From contig CAJUEL010000001.1 of the NCBI GenBank assembly GCA_910585455.1, positions 124,001 to 188,000 on the forward strand: a stretch of DNA of 64,000 nt. The letters are read 5' to 3'. This document shows, piece by piece, positions 1-8,831 of the stretch (positions are counted from its first letter, which is position 1; every line of letters starts with the position of its first letter). This stretch comes from an uncultured Eisenbergiella sp. (lineage in GTDB: Bacteria; Bacillota; Clostridia; Lachnospirales; Lachnospiraceae). The notes under the pieces are model-generated. The model saw nothing but the letters and a program-made list of their open reading frames with translations. It did no database searches and was not told the DNA's origin. Position numbers and translations under genes: made by a program.

Positions 1-665
1 CGGAAAAGCACGAGCTTTTCATAAAGCGCCCTGTCGTTTGTCGTCACGGCGCCGCCCTCGCCCGCCGTCACCGTTTTGGCCGGATGGAAGCTGAAGGTGG
101 TCATATCCGCAATGGAGCCGGTGGGCTGTCCCTTGTACCTTGTCCCGATGGAATGTGCGCCGTCCGTGATGAGCAAAAGCTGATGCTCCCGGCAGATCGC
201 AAGCAGCTCGTCAAGCTGCGCAGATTGCCCCGTGTAGTCCACCGCCACCACCGCCTTCGTCCGCGGCGTCACACGGGCGCGCACGCTTTCCGGGTCGATG
301 TTATACGTCTTTTCATTAATGTCCGCAAAGACCGGCTTTCCTCCGCAATAGAGCGCGCAGTTGGCGGACGCCGCGAAGGTGATGGGCGTGGTGATCACCT
401 CATCCCCCTCCCCAATGCCCGCCGCAAGGCAGGCGATGTGCAGCGCCGCCGTTCCGTTGCTGACCGCCACCGCATATTTCGCCCCCGTAATTTCACAAAG
501 CCTTTGCTCCAGCTCTCCGATCTTCGGACCGCAGGTGATATCTCTTCCCTTTAATACATCCATCACCGCCTGACAGTCCGCCTCATCCAGGCAATGTCGC
601 GTATAAAATATTTTTGTATCCCGCACGGGCGTACCGCCCGCTATCGCCGGTTTTTCCGTCATCAT
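1..665 (-). CDS. DegT/DnrJ/EryC1 family aminotransferase, C-terminus cut by window edge
   Basis: A PLP-dependent sugar aminotransferase whose first 221 codons are visible; the rest lies beyond the left edge. The reading frame is open throughout. It shows the family hallmarks: a GTAALHIA segment near residue 71, an aspartate in LLITDGAHS (about D168) for the PLP pyridine nitrogen, and the PLP lysine in FHPAKTVTAGEGG (about K197). The motif order resembles PseC-type UDP-4-keto-sugar aminotransferases used in surface glycan synthesis, but the exact substrate cannot be read from this portion. Two in-frame ATGs (at 665 and 662) lie at the leuA stop, so the two genes overlap by a few bases and are probably translationally coupled. 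Its place directly behind leuA is unusual, since the two pathways are unrelated. Confidence 0.85.
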   Translation of the reverse strand, partial: MMTEKPAIAGGTPVRDTKIFYTRHCLDEADCQAVMDVLKGRDITCGPKIGELEQRLCEITGAKYAVAVSNGTAALHIACLAAGIGEGDEVITTPITFAASANCALYCGGKPVFADINEKTYNIDPESVRARVTPRTKAVVAVDYTGQSAQLDELLAICREHQLLLITDGAHSIGTRYKGQPTGSIADMTTFSFHPAKTVTAGEGGAVTTNDRALYEKLVLF

Positions 666-2347
666 TTTCCCTCCAAAAGTCCCAGCCGGTTCACCGCGGA
701 GAAGATCGCGCGCACGGACGCCCGGGTGATGTTGGAGCTGACGCCAACGCCGTAGGTCACGCGCCCGCTTTCCCCATCCAGCATGTGGATATATGCCGCC
801 GCCTGGGAGTTGGAGCCGCTCTGCAGCGCGTGCTCCTCATAATCCAGCACCTTGATGCTCAGTCCGAAGGTCTCCTTTAGGCCCCGCTGCACCGCGTCGA
901 TGGGACCGTTCCCGACCGCCACAAACTCTTTGATTTCACCGCCACAGAGCGTATAGTCCACCGTAACCTTCGTATCGAATTCTCCCGCGTCCGCCTGTGC
1001 GCTCAAATCCTCCACGCGCAGCCTTCTGAAATGCAGCGGCTCCTTCCGGTTCAGGTACTGCTCCCGGAAATTGTTCATGATTTGCTCCGGAGAAACCTCT
1101 CCCTGCTTTTCGGATATTTCCTGAATGACGTTGGCAAATTCCTTGTGCATCGCCTTGGGCAGCTTGAAGCCGAAATAGGTATCCATGATGAACGCCACGC
1201 CGCCCTTACCCGACTGGGAATTAATACGCACGATCGGCTCGTATTCTCTGCCGATATCCGCCGGATCGATGGGCAGATAGGGCACCTGCCAGGTCTGGCT
1301 GTTCCGCTCCTTCATCGCCTGCACGCCCTTGTTGATGGCGTCCTGATGGGAACCGGAAAAGGCGGTGAACACCAGCTTGCCCGCATAAGGGTGTCTCGGA
1401 TGAATCGGAATCTTGCAGCATCTTTCATATATCTCGATAATTTCGTTGACATGACCGATTTCCAGTCCCGGATCAATGCCCTGTGAAAACATGTTGTAGG
1501 CGATATTGAGCACATCCACATTTCCGGTACGCTCACCGTTTCCAAACAGCGTGCCTTCCACACGCTCTGCTCCCGCCAAAAGCGCGAGCTCCGAGCTTGC
1601 CACACCGGTTCCCCTGTCGTTATGGGGATGAATGCTCAATATGATGCTCTCCCTGTCCTCAAAATGATAATTCATCCACTCAATCTGGTCCGCATAAACG
1701 TTGGGCGTGGTCATTTCCACCGTAGAGGGGAGATTGATGATGATCGGATTTTCTTTGGTAGCGCCCCAGGTTTTCTGCACTGCCGTGCAGATTTCCAGCG
1801 CGAAATCCAGCTCCGTTCCTGTGAAGCTTTCGGGAGAATACTCCAGAATGATCTTTCCCGGGAAATTCTTCGCCCGCTCCTTCACCCACTTCGTGCCGTT
1901 TACCGCGATTTCCACGATCTGGGGGCGGTCCATATGAAACACCACGTCCCGCTGCAGGGTGGAGGTGGAATTGTAAATATGCACGATCGCCTGCTTACAG
2001 CCCTCGATCGCCTCGAAGGTGCGCTCGATCAGCTCCTCCCGGCACTGGGTCAGCACCTGCACGTACACATCATCCGGAATCAGCTTCCGCTCGATGAGCT
2101 GGCGCAAAAAATCGAACTCGATCTGACTGGCTGCCGGAAAGCCCACCTCGATTTCCTTAAATCCCAGCTTGATCAGATATTGGAACATTTCTATTTTTTC
2201 TTCCACGATCATAGGATCGATCAGCGCCTGGTTGCCGTCCCGCAGATCCACGCTGCACCAAACGGGCGCCTTTTCGATTTCTTTGTTCGGCCATTTTCTC
2301 TCCGGATAATCCACCACCGGATTCCGGGCATATTTTTGATAATTCAT
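662..2347 (-). CDS. leuA: 2-isopropylmalate synthase
   Basis: Condenses acetyl-CoA with 2-oxoisovalerate, the committing step of leucine synthesis in the cytosol. The protein has 561 residues, typical of the long (type 2, yeast/actinobacterial-like) LeuA group rather than the about 510-residue form. Visible motifs are the N-terminal DLRDGNQALIDPM metal/substrate loop, the metal-binding HPHNDRGTG motif, NGERTGNVD, and a C-terminal leucine-responsive regulatory domain over the last 130 residues or so. The ATG follows a GGGGAAAG ribosome site. No leuB, leuC or leuD is next to it, so the remaining leucine genes must be elsewhere. A DegT aminotransferase gene overlaps its stop codon. Confidence 0.95.
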   Translation of the reverse strand: MNYQKYARNPVVDYPERKWPNKEIEKAPVWCSVDLRDGNQALIDPMIVEEKIEMFQYLIKLGFKEIEVGFPAASQIEFDFLRQLIERKLIPDDVYVQVLTQCREELIERTFEAIEGCKQAIVHIYNSTSTLQRDVVFHMDRPQIVEIAVNGTKWVKERAKNFPGKIILEYSPESFTGTELDFALEICTAVQKTWGATKENPIIINLPSTVEMTTPNVYADQIEWMNYHFEDRESIILSIHPHNDRGTGVASSELALLAGAERVEGTLFGNGERTGNVDVLNIAYNMFSQGIDPGLEIGHVNEIIEIYERCCKIPIHPRHPYAGKLVFTAFSGSHQDAINKGVQAMKERNSQTWQVPYLPIDPADIGREYEPIVRINSQSGKGGVAFIMDTYFGFKLPKAMHKEFANVIQEISEKQGEVSPEQIMNNFREQYLNRKEPLHFRRLRVEDLSAQADAGEFDTKVTVDYTLCGGEIKEFVAVGNGPIDAVQRGLKETFGLSIKVLDYEEHALQSGSNSQAAAYIHMLDGESGRVTYGVGVSSNITRASVRAIFSAVNRLGLLEGK

Positions 2348-2373
2348 CGTTAACTTTCCCCTTCCTTAATGAT

Positions 2374-2444
2374 TGCAGGAAAATGGAAGCACTTTCCTGC
2401 AGGATAAGATTCCGGCAGCCCGGGTTCCCCCATGCTGCCGGAAT
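2374..2444 (-). other. Two hairpins between the HPr gene and leuA
   Basis: Two perfect inverted repeats fill most of the gap. One has an 11-bp stem (ATTCCGGCAGC at 2409-2419 with its complement at 2434-2444) and the other a 9-bp stem (TGCAGGAAA at 2374-2382 with 2393-2401). Neither is followed by a clear T-run on the minus strand, so a classical terminator is not established. They could slow or attenuate transcription from the HPr gene into leuA. Confidence 0.4.
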
Positions 2445-2449
2445 AAGTT

Positions 2450-2713
2450 TTACTCGCCAAGACCACTTTCAATCGCTTTTACCAGCGCATGTAAAGCATC
2501 CTCTTCGTCCTCTCCTTCACAGACAAATTCAATTTCATCACCGCATTTCACGCATGCGCCCAGCACGCTCAGCACACTTTTCGCATTCGCCGTGTTTCCC
2601 CGAAATGAAAAGGTAATCAGTGACTTGTATTGCATTGCCTCCTTACACAGGATCCCTGCCGGTCTGAGATGGAGCCCCGTCGGATTCTTAATCACTACCT
2701 TCCGGCTTACCAT
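2450..2713 (-). CDS. HPr-family phosphocarrier protein
   Basis: A small 87-residue HPr-fold protein. The phosphotransfer histidine is in GLHLRPAG (about H15) and the regulatory-serine region is kept (NAKSVLSVLG), so it could be phosphorylated by both enzyme I and HPr kinase. The residue after the histidine is leucine instead of the usual alanine, and the N-terminal segment is more charged than canonical PtsH, so it may be a paralogue rather than the main PTS HPr. The start is the ATG after GGGAGG; an upstream in-frame extension lacks a ribosome site. It lies between glmM and leuA with structured spacers on both sides and no other PTS gene nearby. Confidence 0.8.
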   Translation of the reverse strand: MVSRKVVIKNPTGLHLRPAGILCKEAMQYKSLITFSFRGNTANAKSVLSVLGACVKCGDEIEFVCEGEDEEDALHALVKAIESGLGE

Positions 2714-2775
2714 TGCAATCCCTCCCGTTCTGTGCCGTTCTTTCGTAACAGTCAAAAGCCTCAGGCTGTCATTTC

Positions 2776-2842
2776 GTTACGATTCAGACAACGCTGAATG
2801 TAACCCATTCCTGTAGCAGTTCAGACAGATCTGGACTGTTAC
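2776..2842. repeat. Two adjacent copies of the 30-bp palindromic element
   Basis: Two imperfect palindromes sit side by side. The left one (2776-2804) is degraded. The right one (2813-2842) has arms GTAGCAGTTCAGA and TCTGGACTGTTAC and is bordered by near-identical octamers, CCATTCCT at 2805-2812 and CCATTCTT at 2843-2850 (7 of 8 match), consistent with a target duplication. A lone right arm (GTCCGGACCGTTAC, 2926-2939), matching the consensus at 11 of 14 positions, lies just before the glmM stop. Confidence 0.75.
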
Positions 2843-2943
2843 CCATTCTTCCCTTTCACTATATCATCATCCGCCCGATCATGCAAGTACGATTTATGCC
2901 GGCGTCTGCCGGATTAGCCACACCTGTCCGGACCGTTACCGCA

Positions 2944-4293
2944 TCAGATCATCAGGTTTTGGATCAGCTCAGCCAGCTTATGCGCCTCCACATCGATCTG
3001 TTCTTTATCCTTGCCCTCGATCATGACGCGAACCTTCGGCTCCGTGCCGGAGGGGCGGATCAGCACGCGGCCTTCCCCCGCAAATTCCTTCTCCAGCTTC
3101 TCAATCGCGTCGGCGATCTCCGGATATTCCCTGAAATGATCCTTCCTGTGGTTGGGCACCTTTGCATTGACCAGCGCCTGGGGCATCACGGTCATCACCT
3201 TTGTCAGCTCAGACAGCGGCTTGCCGGTCACGACCATGACCTCCAGCACGTGAAGCGCGGACAAAAGACCGTCTCCCGTGGTGTTTTCATCCAGAAAAAT
3301 AATATGTCCGGACTGCTCCCCGCCGAGGCTCGCGCCGATTTCCCGCATGCGCTCCAGCACATAGCGGTCGCCCACCTTCGTCTTTTCGATATGAATTTTC
3401 TCTTTTTCTCCAAACAGGAAAAGCCCCAGGTTGCTCATGACCGTCGCCACGATCGTATTTTTCTTCAGCTTTCCCATATTGCGCATGTGCGCACCGACCA
3501 CCGCCATGATCTGATCGCCGTCCACTACATTTCCCAGCTCATCCACCACCTGCAGCCGGTCCGCGTCACCGTCAAAAGCGAGACCCACCTGCGCCTTTTC
3601 AAAAACCACCTTCGCCTGCAGCTCTCCCATGTGGGTGGAACCGCAATTGGAATTGATATTCGTGCCGTCAGGCATATTGTGAATCGGCACCACCGTCGCG
3701 CCCAGCTGGCGCAGCGCTTCAACAGAGGTATAATGCGCCGCTCCTTCCGCACAGTCCACAACGATTTTCATGCCGCTTAAGTCCACCGGCACCGCCTGTA
3801 CTGCATGATTGATGTATTCCTCCCGCGCATCCTTGCGGTTTTTAATCTTTCCGATGCTGGAACCTGTGGGAAACTCCACGCCCTTCATGCCGCTTTTAAT
3901 CAGCTCCTCGATCTCATCCTCCAGGGCATCCGGCAGCTTATAGCCATTACCGTCAAAAAATTTGATGCCGTTAAACTCCATCGGATTATGGGAAGCGGAG
4001 ATTACCACACCCGCCTCCACCTTGTATTTCTTGGTCAGATATGCGATTGCGGGCGTGGGAATCACCCCCACATATACCGCGTTTGCGCCCACACTGCAAA
4101 TCCCCGCCATCAGTGCATTTGCCAGCATATCGCCGGAAATGCGCGTGTCGCACCCCACCATGATCGTGGGCTTATGCTTATTCTCCCGCGTCAGAACGTA
4201 CGCGCCCGCCTGCCCCAGCTGCATTGCCAAAAGCGGCGTCAGCTCTTCATTCGCCACTCCCCGGACACCGTCCGTACCGAACATTCTTGCCAT
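2944..4293 (-). CDS. glmM: Phosphoglucosamine mutase
   Basis: Converts glucosamine-6-phosphate to glucosamine-1-phosphate, feeding UDP-GlcNAc and peptidoglycan synthesis. The 449 residues match the family length. The phosphoserine loop ISASHNP is at about residues 99-104 (S101), the metal-binding DGDADR motif near residue 240, and the C-terminal phosphate-binding RPSGTEP is present. The ATG follows AGGAGG. It lies directly downstream of cdaA and cdaR, the conserved Firmicutes arrangement in which GlmM is known to bind and restrain the c-di-AMP synthase. The gap to cdaR holds a palindromic repeat. Confidence 0.97.
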   Translation of the reverse strand: MARMFGTDGVRGVANEELTPLLAMQLGQAGAYVLTRENKHKPTIMVGCDTRISGDMLANALMAGICSVGANAVYVGVIPTPAIAYLTKKYKVEAGVVISASHNPMEFNGIKFFDGNGYKLPDALEDEIEELIKSGMKGVEFPTGSSIGKIKNRKDAREEYINHAVQAVPVDLSGMKIVVDCAEGAAHYTSVEALRQLGATVVPIHNMPDGTNINSNCGSTHMGELQAKVVFEKAQVGLAFDGDADRLQVVDELGNVVDGDQIMAVVGAHMRNMGKLKKNTIVATVMSNLGLFLFGEKEKIHIEKTKVGDRYVLERMREIGASLGGEQSGHIIFLDENTTGDGLLSALHVLEVMVVTGKPLSELTKVMTVMPQALVNAKVPNHRKDHFREYPEIADAIEKLEKEFAGEGRVLIRPSGTEPKVRVMIEGKDKEQIDVEAHKLAELIQNLMI

Positions 4294-4357
4294 ATTCTAT
4301 CCTCCTGCTTTTTTCATGCCATGCGATCCTGCATCCTGTTCCACGGGCACTCCGGCG

Positions 4358-4387
4358 GGAACCGTTCAGACAAGTCCGAACGGTTCC
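4358..4387. repeat. 30-bp palindromic element between cdaR and glmM
   Basis: Arms GGAACCGTTCAGAC and GTCCGAACGGTTCC around a 2-nt centre; same family as the palindromes at 2813, 20502, 33824, 49492 and 58227. The flanking octamers (CTCCGGCG and ATCCGGTC) agree at 5 of 8 positions, so a target duplication is only possible here. It would form a hairpin in the cdaR-glmM transcript. Confidence 0.65.
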
Positions 4388-4411
4388 ATCCGGTCACACC
4401 GTATGTATCCG

Positions 4412-5689
4412 TCATTCCTCCACGGGTCTCGTCAATTGTATCGTCGCCCGCACGGTCGCGTCCTGTTGTACATTATCCGGGATGATGAAGTTCACCACAA
4501 CCTCGTGTTCTCCGGCTGTAATCTCTCCGTTATCATCCAGAATCGTTGCAACATTGATATGCGGCTGAATGGTGCTTTCCGTCACCTCCGCCAGATTCCG
4601 CTGCAGACCGCGCAGCGTCACCCGCAGATTCTGTCCTGGCACAAGCTCCGCCAGCCACCCGTCCGGCACATTCAGCACCGGAACCGTGCTCTCCGTTATA
4701 TTGATCGTCTTACGCCGGATCGCCTCCACCTCGGCCGTCAGCACAACATTCCCGTTAAAGTCCGGATCGCCGAGCGCCACATTGGCAGGCAGATATTTCC
4801 GGATATCCACGGTTCTGACAACATTCTCCTGCGCATCCGTGACATCCAGCTCTGTAGCGGGAATCTCAATGCCGTCCACATCCGCCAGGGCGCTTTCCTT
4901 CCCGGCCACGACCACCGTATTGGGCACACAGGAATTCGCTCCGGTCAGCACATAACCATCCTCCGGCGTTCCCGTCACCTGCCAGGAAATCGGAATCTCT
5001 TTTAACATCATGATCGGAACCGTCACCTTAATGCTCTCTATATTCTTTTTTATGTTGGCATTGCTGACTTCGTTCCCATCCTCATCCAGAAGCCTGATCT
5101 GCGTCTGCATATTGACATCGGAAACCACATCATCCAGATATACCTCCACAACCGCGCGTTTGACGGGCTCAATCGCCGATGCCGGTCCTGAAATGCTGAT
5201 GGTATTGGTATCCGTCACAATTTTTCCGGTCGTGTAGCCATCCGGCAGCTCGCCGATCTGAACCACTTCAACCCCCAGCTGCTCTGACCGCCGGTCCTCG
5301 ATCTCCAAAAGCACGCTCGCCTTATCCGTCCGGATGCTTTCCACATCGCTCTCCAGCGCCTTATCATTTAAGGAAACCTCGATGGGCACGGTGTTATCCT
5401 CTGCCAGCCTGGAGATATCCGCCCTCGCCACAATATTATCCTTGGTAATATTGGTCAGCACGGAGCTGGGTGCGCTCACCGTCACGCGGACGGTATCCGT
5501 ATTATCCAGCACCCGGTATGTTTTATTTTTCGCAGTGAGACTTCCTGTATTGATCAGCTGCACCGGCACGTTATAGTACGGATTGCTGACCACCGGATCG
5601 TTGATGTCCTTTGCAATCATCCACAGGACCACCGAAAAAAGAATCGCCATAATCTTCAGTCCCAGATTGCGCGTCAGTTTACTTTTCAT
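4412..5689 (-). CDS. cdaR: CdaR-type YbbR-domain protein, regulator of CdaA
   Basis: A 425-residue extracytoplasmic protein with an N-terminal membrane anchor (about residues 9-25) and then repeated YbbR domains. The repeats can be recognised by recurring beta-rich segments ending in patterns such as VTVSAPSSVL, ISISGPASAI and VRVTLRGL. In other Firmicutes, CdaR binds the membrane diadenylate cyclase CdaA and modulates c-di-AMP output. The start overlaps the end of cdaA by 11 bases, implying coupled translation, and glmM follows. No catalytic motif is seen. Confidence 0.92.
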   Translation of the reverse strand: MKSKLTRNLGLKIMAILFSVVLWMIAKDINDPVVSNPYYNVPVQLINTGSLTAKNKTYRVLDNTDTVRVTVSAPSSVLTNITKDNIVARADISRLAEDNTVPIEVSLNDKALESDVESIRTDKASVLLEIEDRRSEQLGVEVVQIGELPDGYTTGKIVTDTNTISISGPASAIEPVKRAVVEVYLDDVVSDVNMQTQIRLLDEDGNEVSNANIKKNIESIKVTVPIMMLKEIPISWQVTGTPEDGYVLTGANSCVPNTVVVAGKESALADVDGIEIPATELDVTDAQENVVRTVDIRKYLPANVALGDPDFNGNVVLTAEVEAIRRKTINITESTVPVLNVPDGWLAELVPGQNLRVTLRGLQRNLAEVTESTIQPHINVATILDDNGEITAGEHEVVVNFIIPDNVQQDATVRATIQLTRPVEE

Positions 5690-6548
5690 TTCTGGACCGT
5701 CCTTTCCGGCGCTTACGCTCCTTTTCCTCCGGCGCCTTATTCTGGATGGAGCGAAGCTTCTCCTCCAGCTGTGGTGCGCTCAATCCTCTGGAAAGTGTGC
5801 CCTCATAAGCAACGCTGATCTTTCCGGTTTCTTCGGAAACGATGACCGTCATGGAATCCGTCACCTCGGAAATGCCCACGCCCGCCCGGTGCCTCGTACC
5901 CAGATCCTTGCTCAGTCCCATATTATCGGAAAGGGGCAGGTAACAGGTCGCATAGGTCACCCTGTCGCCGCGGACGATCACAGCCCCGTCATGCAGCGGG
6001 GTATTATGTTCGAAAATATTGATCAAGAGCTGGTTGGTCACAAGACCATCCACCTCAATTCCGGTCCTTTCAAATTCCGTCAGCGTATCCTTTTGCTGTA
6101 CCACTATGAGCGCGCCTGTTTTCACCTTGCCCATTTCCACGCACGCCCTGGTGATTTCCCGGATCGTACTGTCGGAAAACAGTCCCTCTTCCTCCTGCTT
6201 CCCGCCAATCTCAAAGGGCAGCATATTATAAATGAAGTCCCGCTTTCCCAGCTGTTCCAGCGCCTTGCGCAGCTCCGGCTGCAAAATCACGATCAGCCCG
6301 ATCGCCGCCAGCTGAAATGCGCTCTTTGCGATCCAGACGATCGTGTCCATATGAAAGAGCTGTGCCATCAGGAAAAATATCATGATGATGAACACGCCCT
6401 TTAGCAAAGACCAGGCTCTCGTGTTTTTGATAAAAACCATCACATAATAAACCATAATGGATATGATGATGATTTCCAACGCATCCATCATGCCGATATA
6501 TTGAACCCGGGATAAATATCTGTCTGCAAATGCTCTGATCTGTTCCAT
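5679..6548 (-). CDS. cdaA: Diadenylate cyclase CdaA
   Basis: Makes cyclic di-AMP from two ATP molecules at the membrane. The 289-residue protein has three N-terminal transmembrane segments (about residues 25-40, 50-65 and 72-90) and a DisA_N cyclase domain. The catalytic DGA motif is at about 187-189 and the ATP-binding RHR at about 219-221. The tail is rich in Lys and Arg. c-di-AMP controls potassium and osmolyte uptake and wall homeostasis. The gene begins 15 bases after an unknown membrane-protein gene and overlaps cdaR, so all four genes probably share a transcript. Confidence 0.95.
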   Translation of the reverse strand: MEQIRAFADRYLSRVQYIGMMDALEIIIISIMVYYVMVFIKNTRAWSLLKGVFIIMIFFLMAQLFHMDTIVWIAKSAFQLAAIGLIVILQPELRKALEQLGKRDFIYNMLPFEIGGKQEEEGLFSDSTIREITRACVEMGKVKTGALIVVQQKDTLTEFERTGIEVDGLVTNQLLINIFEHNTPLHDGAVIVRGDRVTYATCYLPLSDNMGLSKDLGTRHRAGVGISEVTDSMTVIVSEETGKISVAYEGTLSRGLSAPQLEEKLRSIQNKAPEEKERKRRKGRSRNEK

Positions 6549-6563
6549 ACTCTGTCAACCCGC

Positions 6564-7553
6564 TTATTTTCTGACCTTCCCTTTGCTGTGACTGCGGCGG
6601 ACATTCCGGTGCGCGCGCTGGGTGGTGATTTTTTTCACCCGTTTTTCCGGCGCCGCAACCGCCATCTTGGGAACCGCCTTTACATAATAATAATATTCAT
6701 CATCTTCAAACTGAACCCTTTCCGTGCGCGCATAGTCCAGTGTGAAGTGGAAAAACTGCATGACCATCGCCAGAAACGCCGCCGCAATGCTGCCAAAAAC
6801 CACCGCTCCGATGGAAAAATTGGCGTCATATATCAAATCTCCCACCAGCAAAATCACAATATCCAAAAGCGTCCCCACCAGGATCGCGATCGCCCGGGAA
6901 TAGCTGATGCTCATTCTGCGAACGCTGTATACGAGCGCCGCCGTAATCGCAAAAGCTACCGCCACAATGATCATCTCCCGATTGCCTAAAACTCCTTGAA
7001 TGACCTCCTTAAACCGCAGCAAAATCGACTCCGTTTCCGCCGCGCCCCCGGCTGCGGCAAGCGCCTGCGCATTGCCGGTCACATAGGACAATACATAATA
7101 AATCACGACTCCGCATACCACCGCGACAGCGGAGGCAAGAGTGCCAAACAGCCCTGCTGCCAGGGGGATCACGTACGGGATTTTGAAAAGAAACAGCAGA
7201 GGGCTTATGAGAAGAATCAGATAGCTTCGCGGAGAAAACCGCAGATACACCACGCTTACAAACAAAAACGCCGCCAGAAGCACGACCGTGCACTCCAGTG
7301 AAATCGCGTATACGTGCATCAGTAAAAACACCGCGCATAAAAGCACCGTCACCCCCAGCGGCATGAACGAACACAAAAGCGCCGCCACCAGCGTGATCAA
7401 CGGGCTGTTGATCCTCTCCATATAGCCAAGCCTGCCGTTTATCGTCATAAACAGGATGCACGCCAGCAAAAACTTCCATACAGGGACAACAAACTCCTCA
7501 TATTTCGCATAAAAGCTTTTTATATATTCCTTTAGTATCAGCAGATTCGTCAT
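6564..7553 (-). CDS. Polytopic membrane protein of unknown function, upstream of cdaA
   Basis: I do not recognise a characterised family. The 329-residue product has about eight to ten hydrophobic segments spread from residue 20 to 270, and a cytosolic tail ending in a strongly basic stretch (RVKKITTQRAHRNVRRSHSK). An acidic-tyrosine patch, FEDDEYYYYVKAVPKM, precedes the tail. The ATG at 7553 is preferred because GAGGGAAAG lies just upstream. It is 15 bases from cdaA and 44 from the next small membrane-protein gene, so a role connected to c-di-AMP or envelope control is possible by context only. Confidence 0.8.
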   Translation of the reverse strand: MTNLLILKEYIKSFYAKYEEFVVPVWKFLLACILFMTINGRLGYMERINSPLITLVAALLCSFMPLGVTVLLCAVFLLMHVYAISLECTVVLLAAFLFVSVVYLRFSPRSYLILLISPLLFLFKIPYVIPLAAGLFGTLASAVAVVCGVVIYYVLSYVTGNAQALAAAGGAAETESILLRFKEVIQGVLGNREMIIVAVAFAITAALVYSVRRMSISYSRAIAILVGTLLDIVILLVGDLIYDANFSIGAVVFGSIAAAFLAMVMQFFHFTLDYARTERVQFEDDEYYYYVKAVPKMAVAAPEKRVKKITTQRAHRNVRRSHSKGKVRK

Positions 7554-7597
7554 ATTTCTTTCCCTCATTCAAATTTCAGCAAATCATCATGGAACAG

Positions 7598-7996
7598 TCA
7601 CTGAAATTCATCCTCTTCTTCCGTATCGTCCAGACAATTCAAATATTCCAGCAAAACATTCAGGCGCTTCCTCGCCCTGGTATACCTGCGATAATAAACA
7701 GCATAGGTCGCGATCAAATATCCCGCCACCAAAAACAGATACATCTTTAAAACCCGCTTTCCGGTAACCATCAGGTCTATCGTGTAAATATCCTCCATCA
7801 CCTCTTCGAAATTCAGGGCAAGCCAGGCTCCGAATACTGCCAGAAAGGCGATCGTAATCACCAGAAAGGAGATCAAAAGCTGTTTCCCGATATAATCGCC
7901 CCGGAAATATCCCACGACAGCCTTATCCTTCTTTCCTTCCCGTTCCTCATAGGACGCCATTTTGGTCATCCTGATAACCTTTTCTTCATTAACCAT
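7598..7996 (-). CDS. Small two-helix membrane protein, unknown function
   Basis: A 132-residue protein with two predicted transmembrane helices (about residues 40-62 and 84-103). The N-terminus is charged, the segment after the second helix is basic (YYRRYTRARKRLN), and the tail is acidic (DDTEEEDEF). No enzymatic motif is seen. The ATG follows GGAGAACGG. It lies in the run recD2-comFC-this gene-membrane protein-cdaA, all in one direction with short gaps. Confidence 0.75.
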   Translation of the reverse strand: MVNEEKVIRMTKMASYEEREGKKDKAVVGYFRGDYIGKQLLISFLVITIAFLAVFGAWLALNFEEVMEDIYTIDLMVTGKRVLKMYLFLVAGYLIATYAVYYRRYTRARKRLNVLLEYLNCLDDTEEEDEFQ

Positions 7997-8056
7997 CCGT
8001 TCTCCATTCCGCAGACGCCAAAGCCTTCTGCAGGCGCCTTCCCTTTACAGGTCCGG

Positions 8057-8761
8057 TCACCCCATGCCGCTTCCGATGGAAAGCGCCGCAAAATATATTT
8101 TTCCGACACCGTTCTCCCGGCAGGTGTATGCAATTTCATCCATCGTGCTCCCCGTCGTGTAGATGTCGTCGATTATTACAATCGTATTTAATTTTACATC
8201 ATTTCGTCCAATTTTAAAAGCCCTTTTCAAATTATTTTGGCGCTCCCGCCCATCCAGCAGCTTCTGCGGCACGGTATTTTTCGTCCGGTACAGCCAATCC
8301 GTTAAAACCGGCACCCCCAGTCTTGCTCCCAGCTGCCTCGCCAGAAGCTCCGCCTGATTGTAGCCCCGCTTTTTCATCCGCTTCGCGTGAAGCGGCACCG
8401 GAACGAGCGCGTCCGGCTTCCAGGCCAGAATCCGCCTGCCCAGATGCTGCGCCAGCTCCTCTCCCAGAAAAGCGGCATATTCCCGGCGTCCGCCGTATTT
8501 AAACCGGTATACGCAGCTTTTGATGCTGCCATAGCGATAGAGCGAAACGCCTCTGTCGTACTCATGTTTTTTATGCGCGCAGTCAAAGCAATATTCCTGT
8601 GCGCCGTCCGCAAGAGCCTTCCCGCATTTTAAACAGGCGGGTTCCCTTACATATTCCAGTTCCTTTTTACACGCCGCACAGATGAGCGCTCCCGCCGGCT
8701 TTACCGGCCTGTCGCACACGGGACATCTGCGCGGGAAAATCAAATCCACTAAGCTAATCAA
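8057..8761 (-). CDS. comFC: ComF family protein (double zinc ribbon plus phosphoribosyltransferase domain)
   Basis: The 234-residue protein begins with two cysteine-pair zinc ribbons (CPVCDRP, CAACKK, then CLKCGKA and CFDCAHK). A type I phosphoribosyltransferase fold follows, with the PRPP-binding loop VIIDDIYTTGST at about residues 195-206. ComFC homologues are needed for DNA uptake in competent Firmicutes and are widely kept in non-competent ones. The start appears to be TTG, placed four bases after AAGGAG. It follows recD2, another DNA-processing gene. Confidence 0.92.
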   Translation of the reverse strand: MISLVDLIFPRRCPVCDRPVKPAGALICAACKKELEYVREPACLKCGKALADGAQEYCFDCAHKKHEYDRGVSLYRYGSIKSCVYRFKYGGRREYAAFLGEELAQHLGRRILAWKPDALVPVPLHAKRMKKRGYNQAELLARQLGARLGVPVLTDWLYRTKNTVPQKLLDGRERQNNLKRAFKIGRNDVKLNTIVIIDDIYTTGSTMDEIAYTCRENGVGKIYFAALSIGSGMG

Positions 8762-8831
8762 TGTTCTCCTTCCGCATGATATACATCATTGATTGACTGC
8801 TGCCATTTGGGCAAAGTCTGTCTGGCAATCA

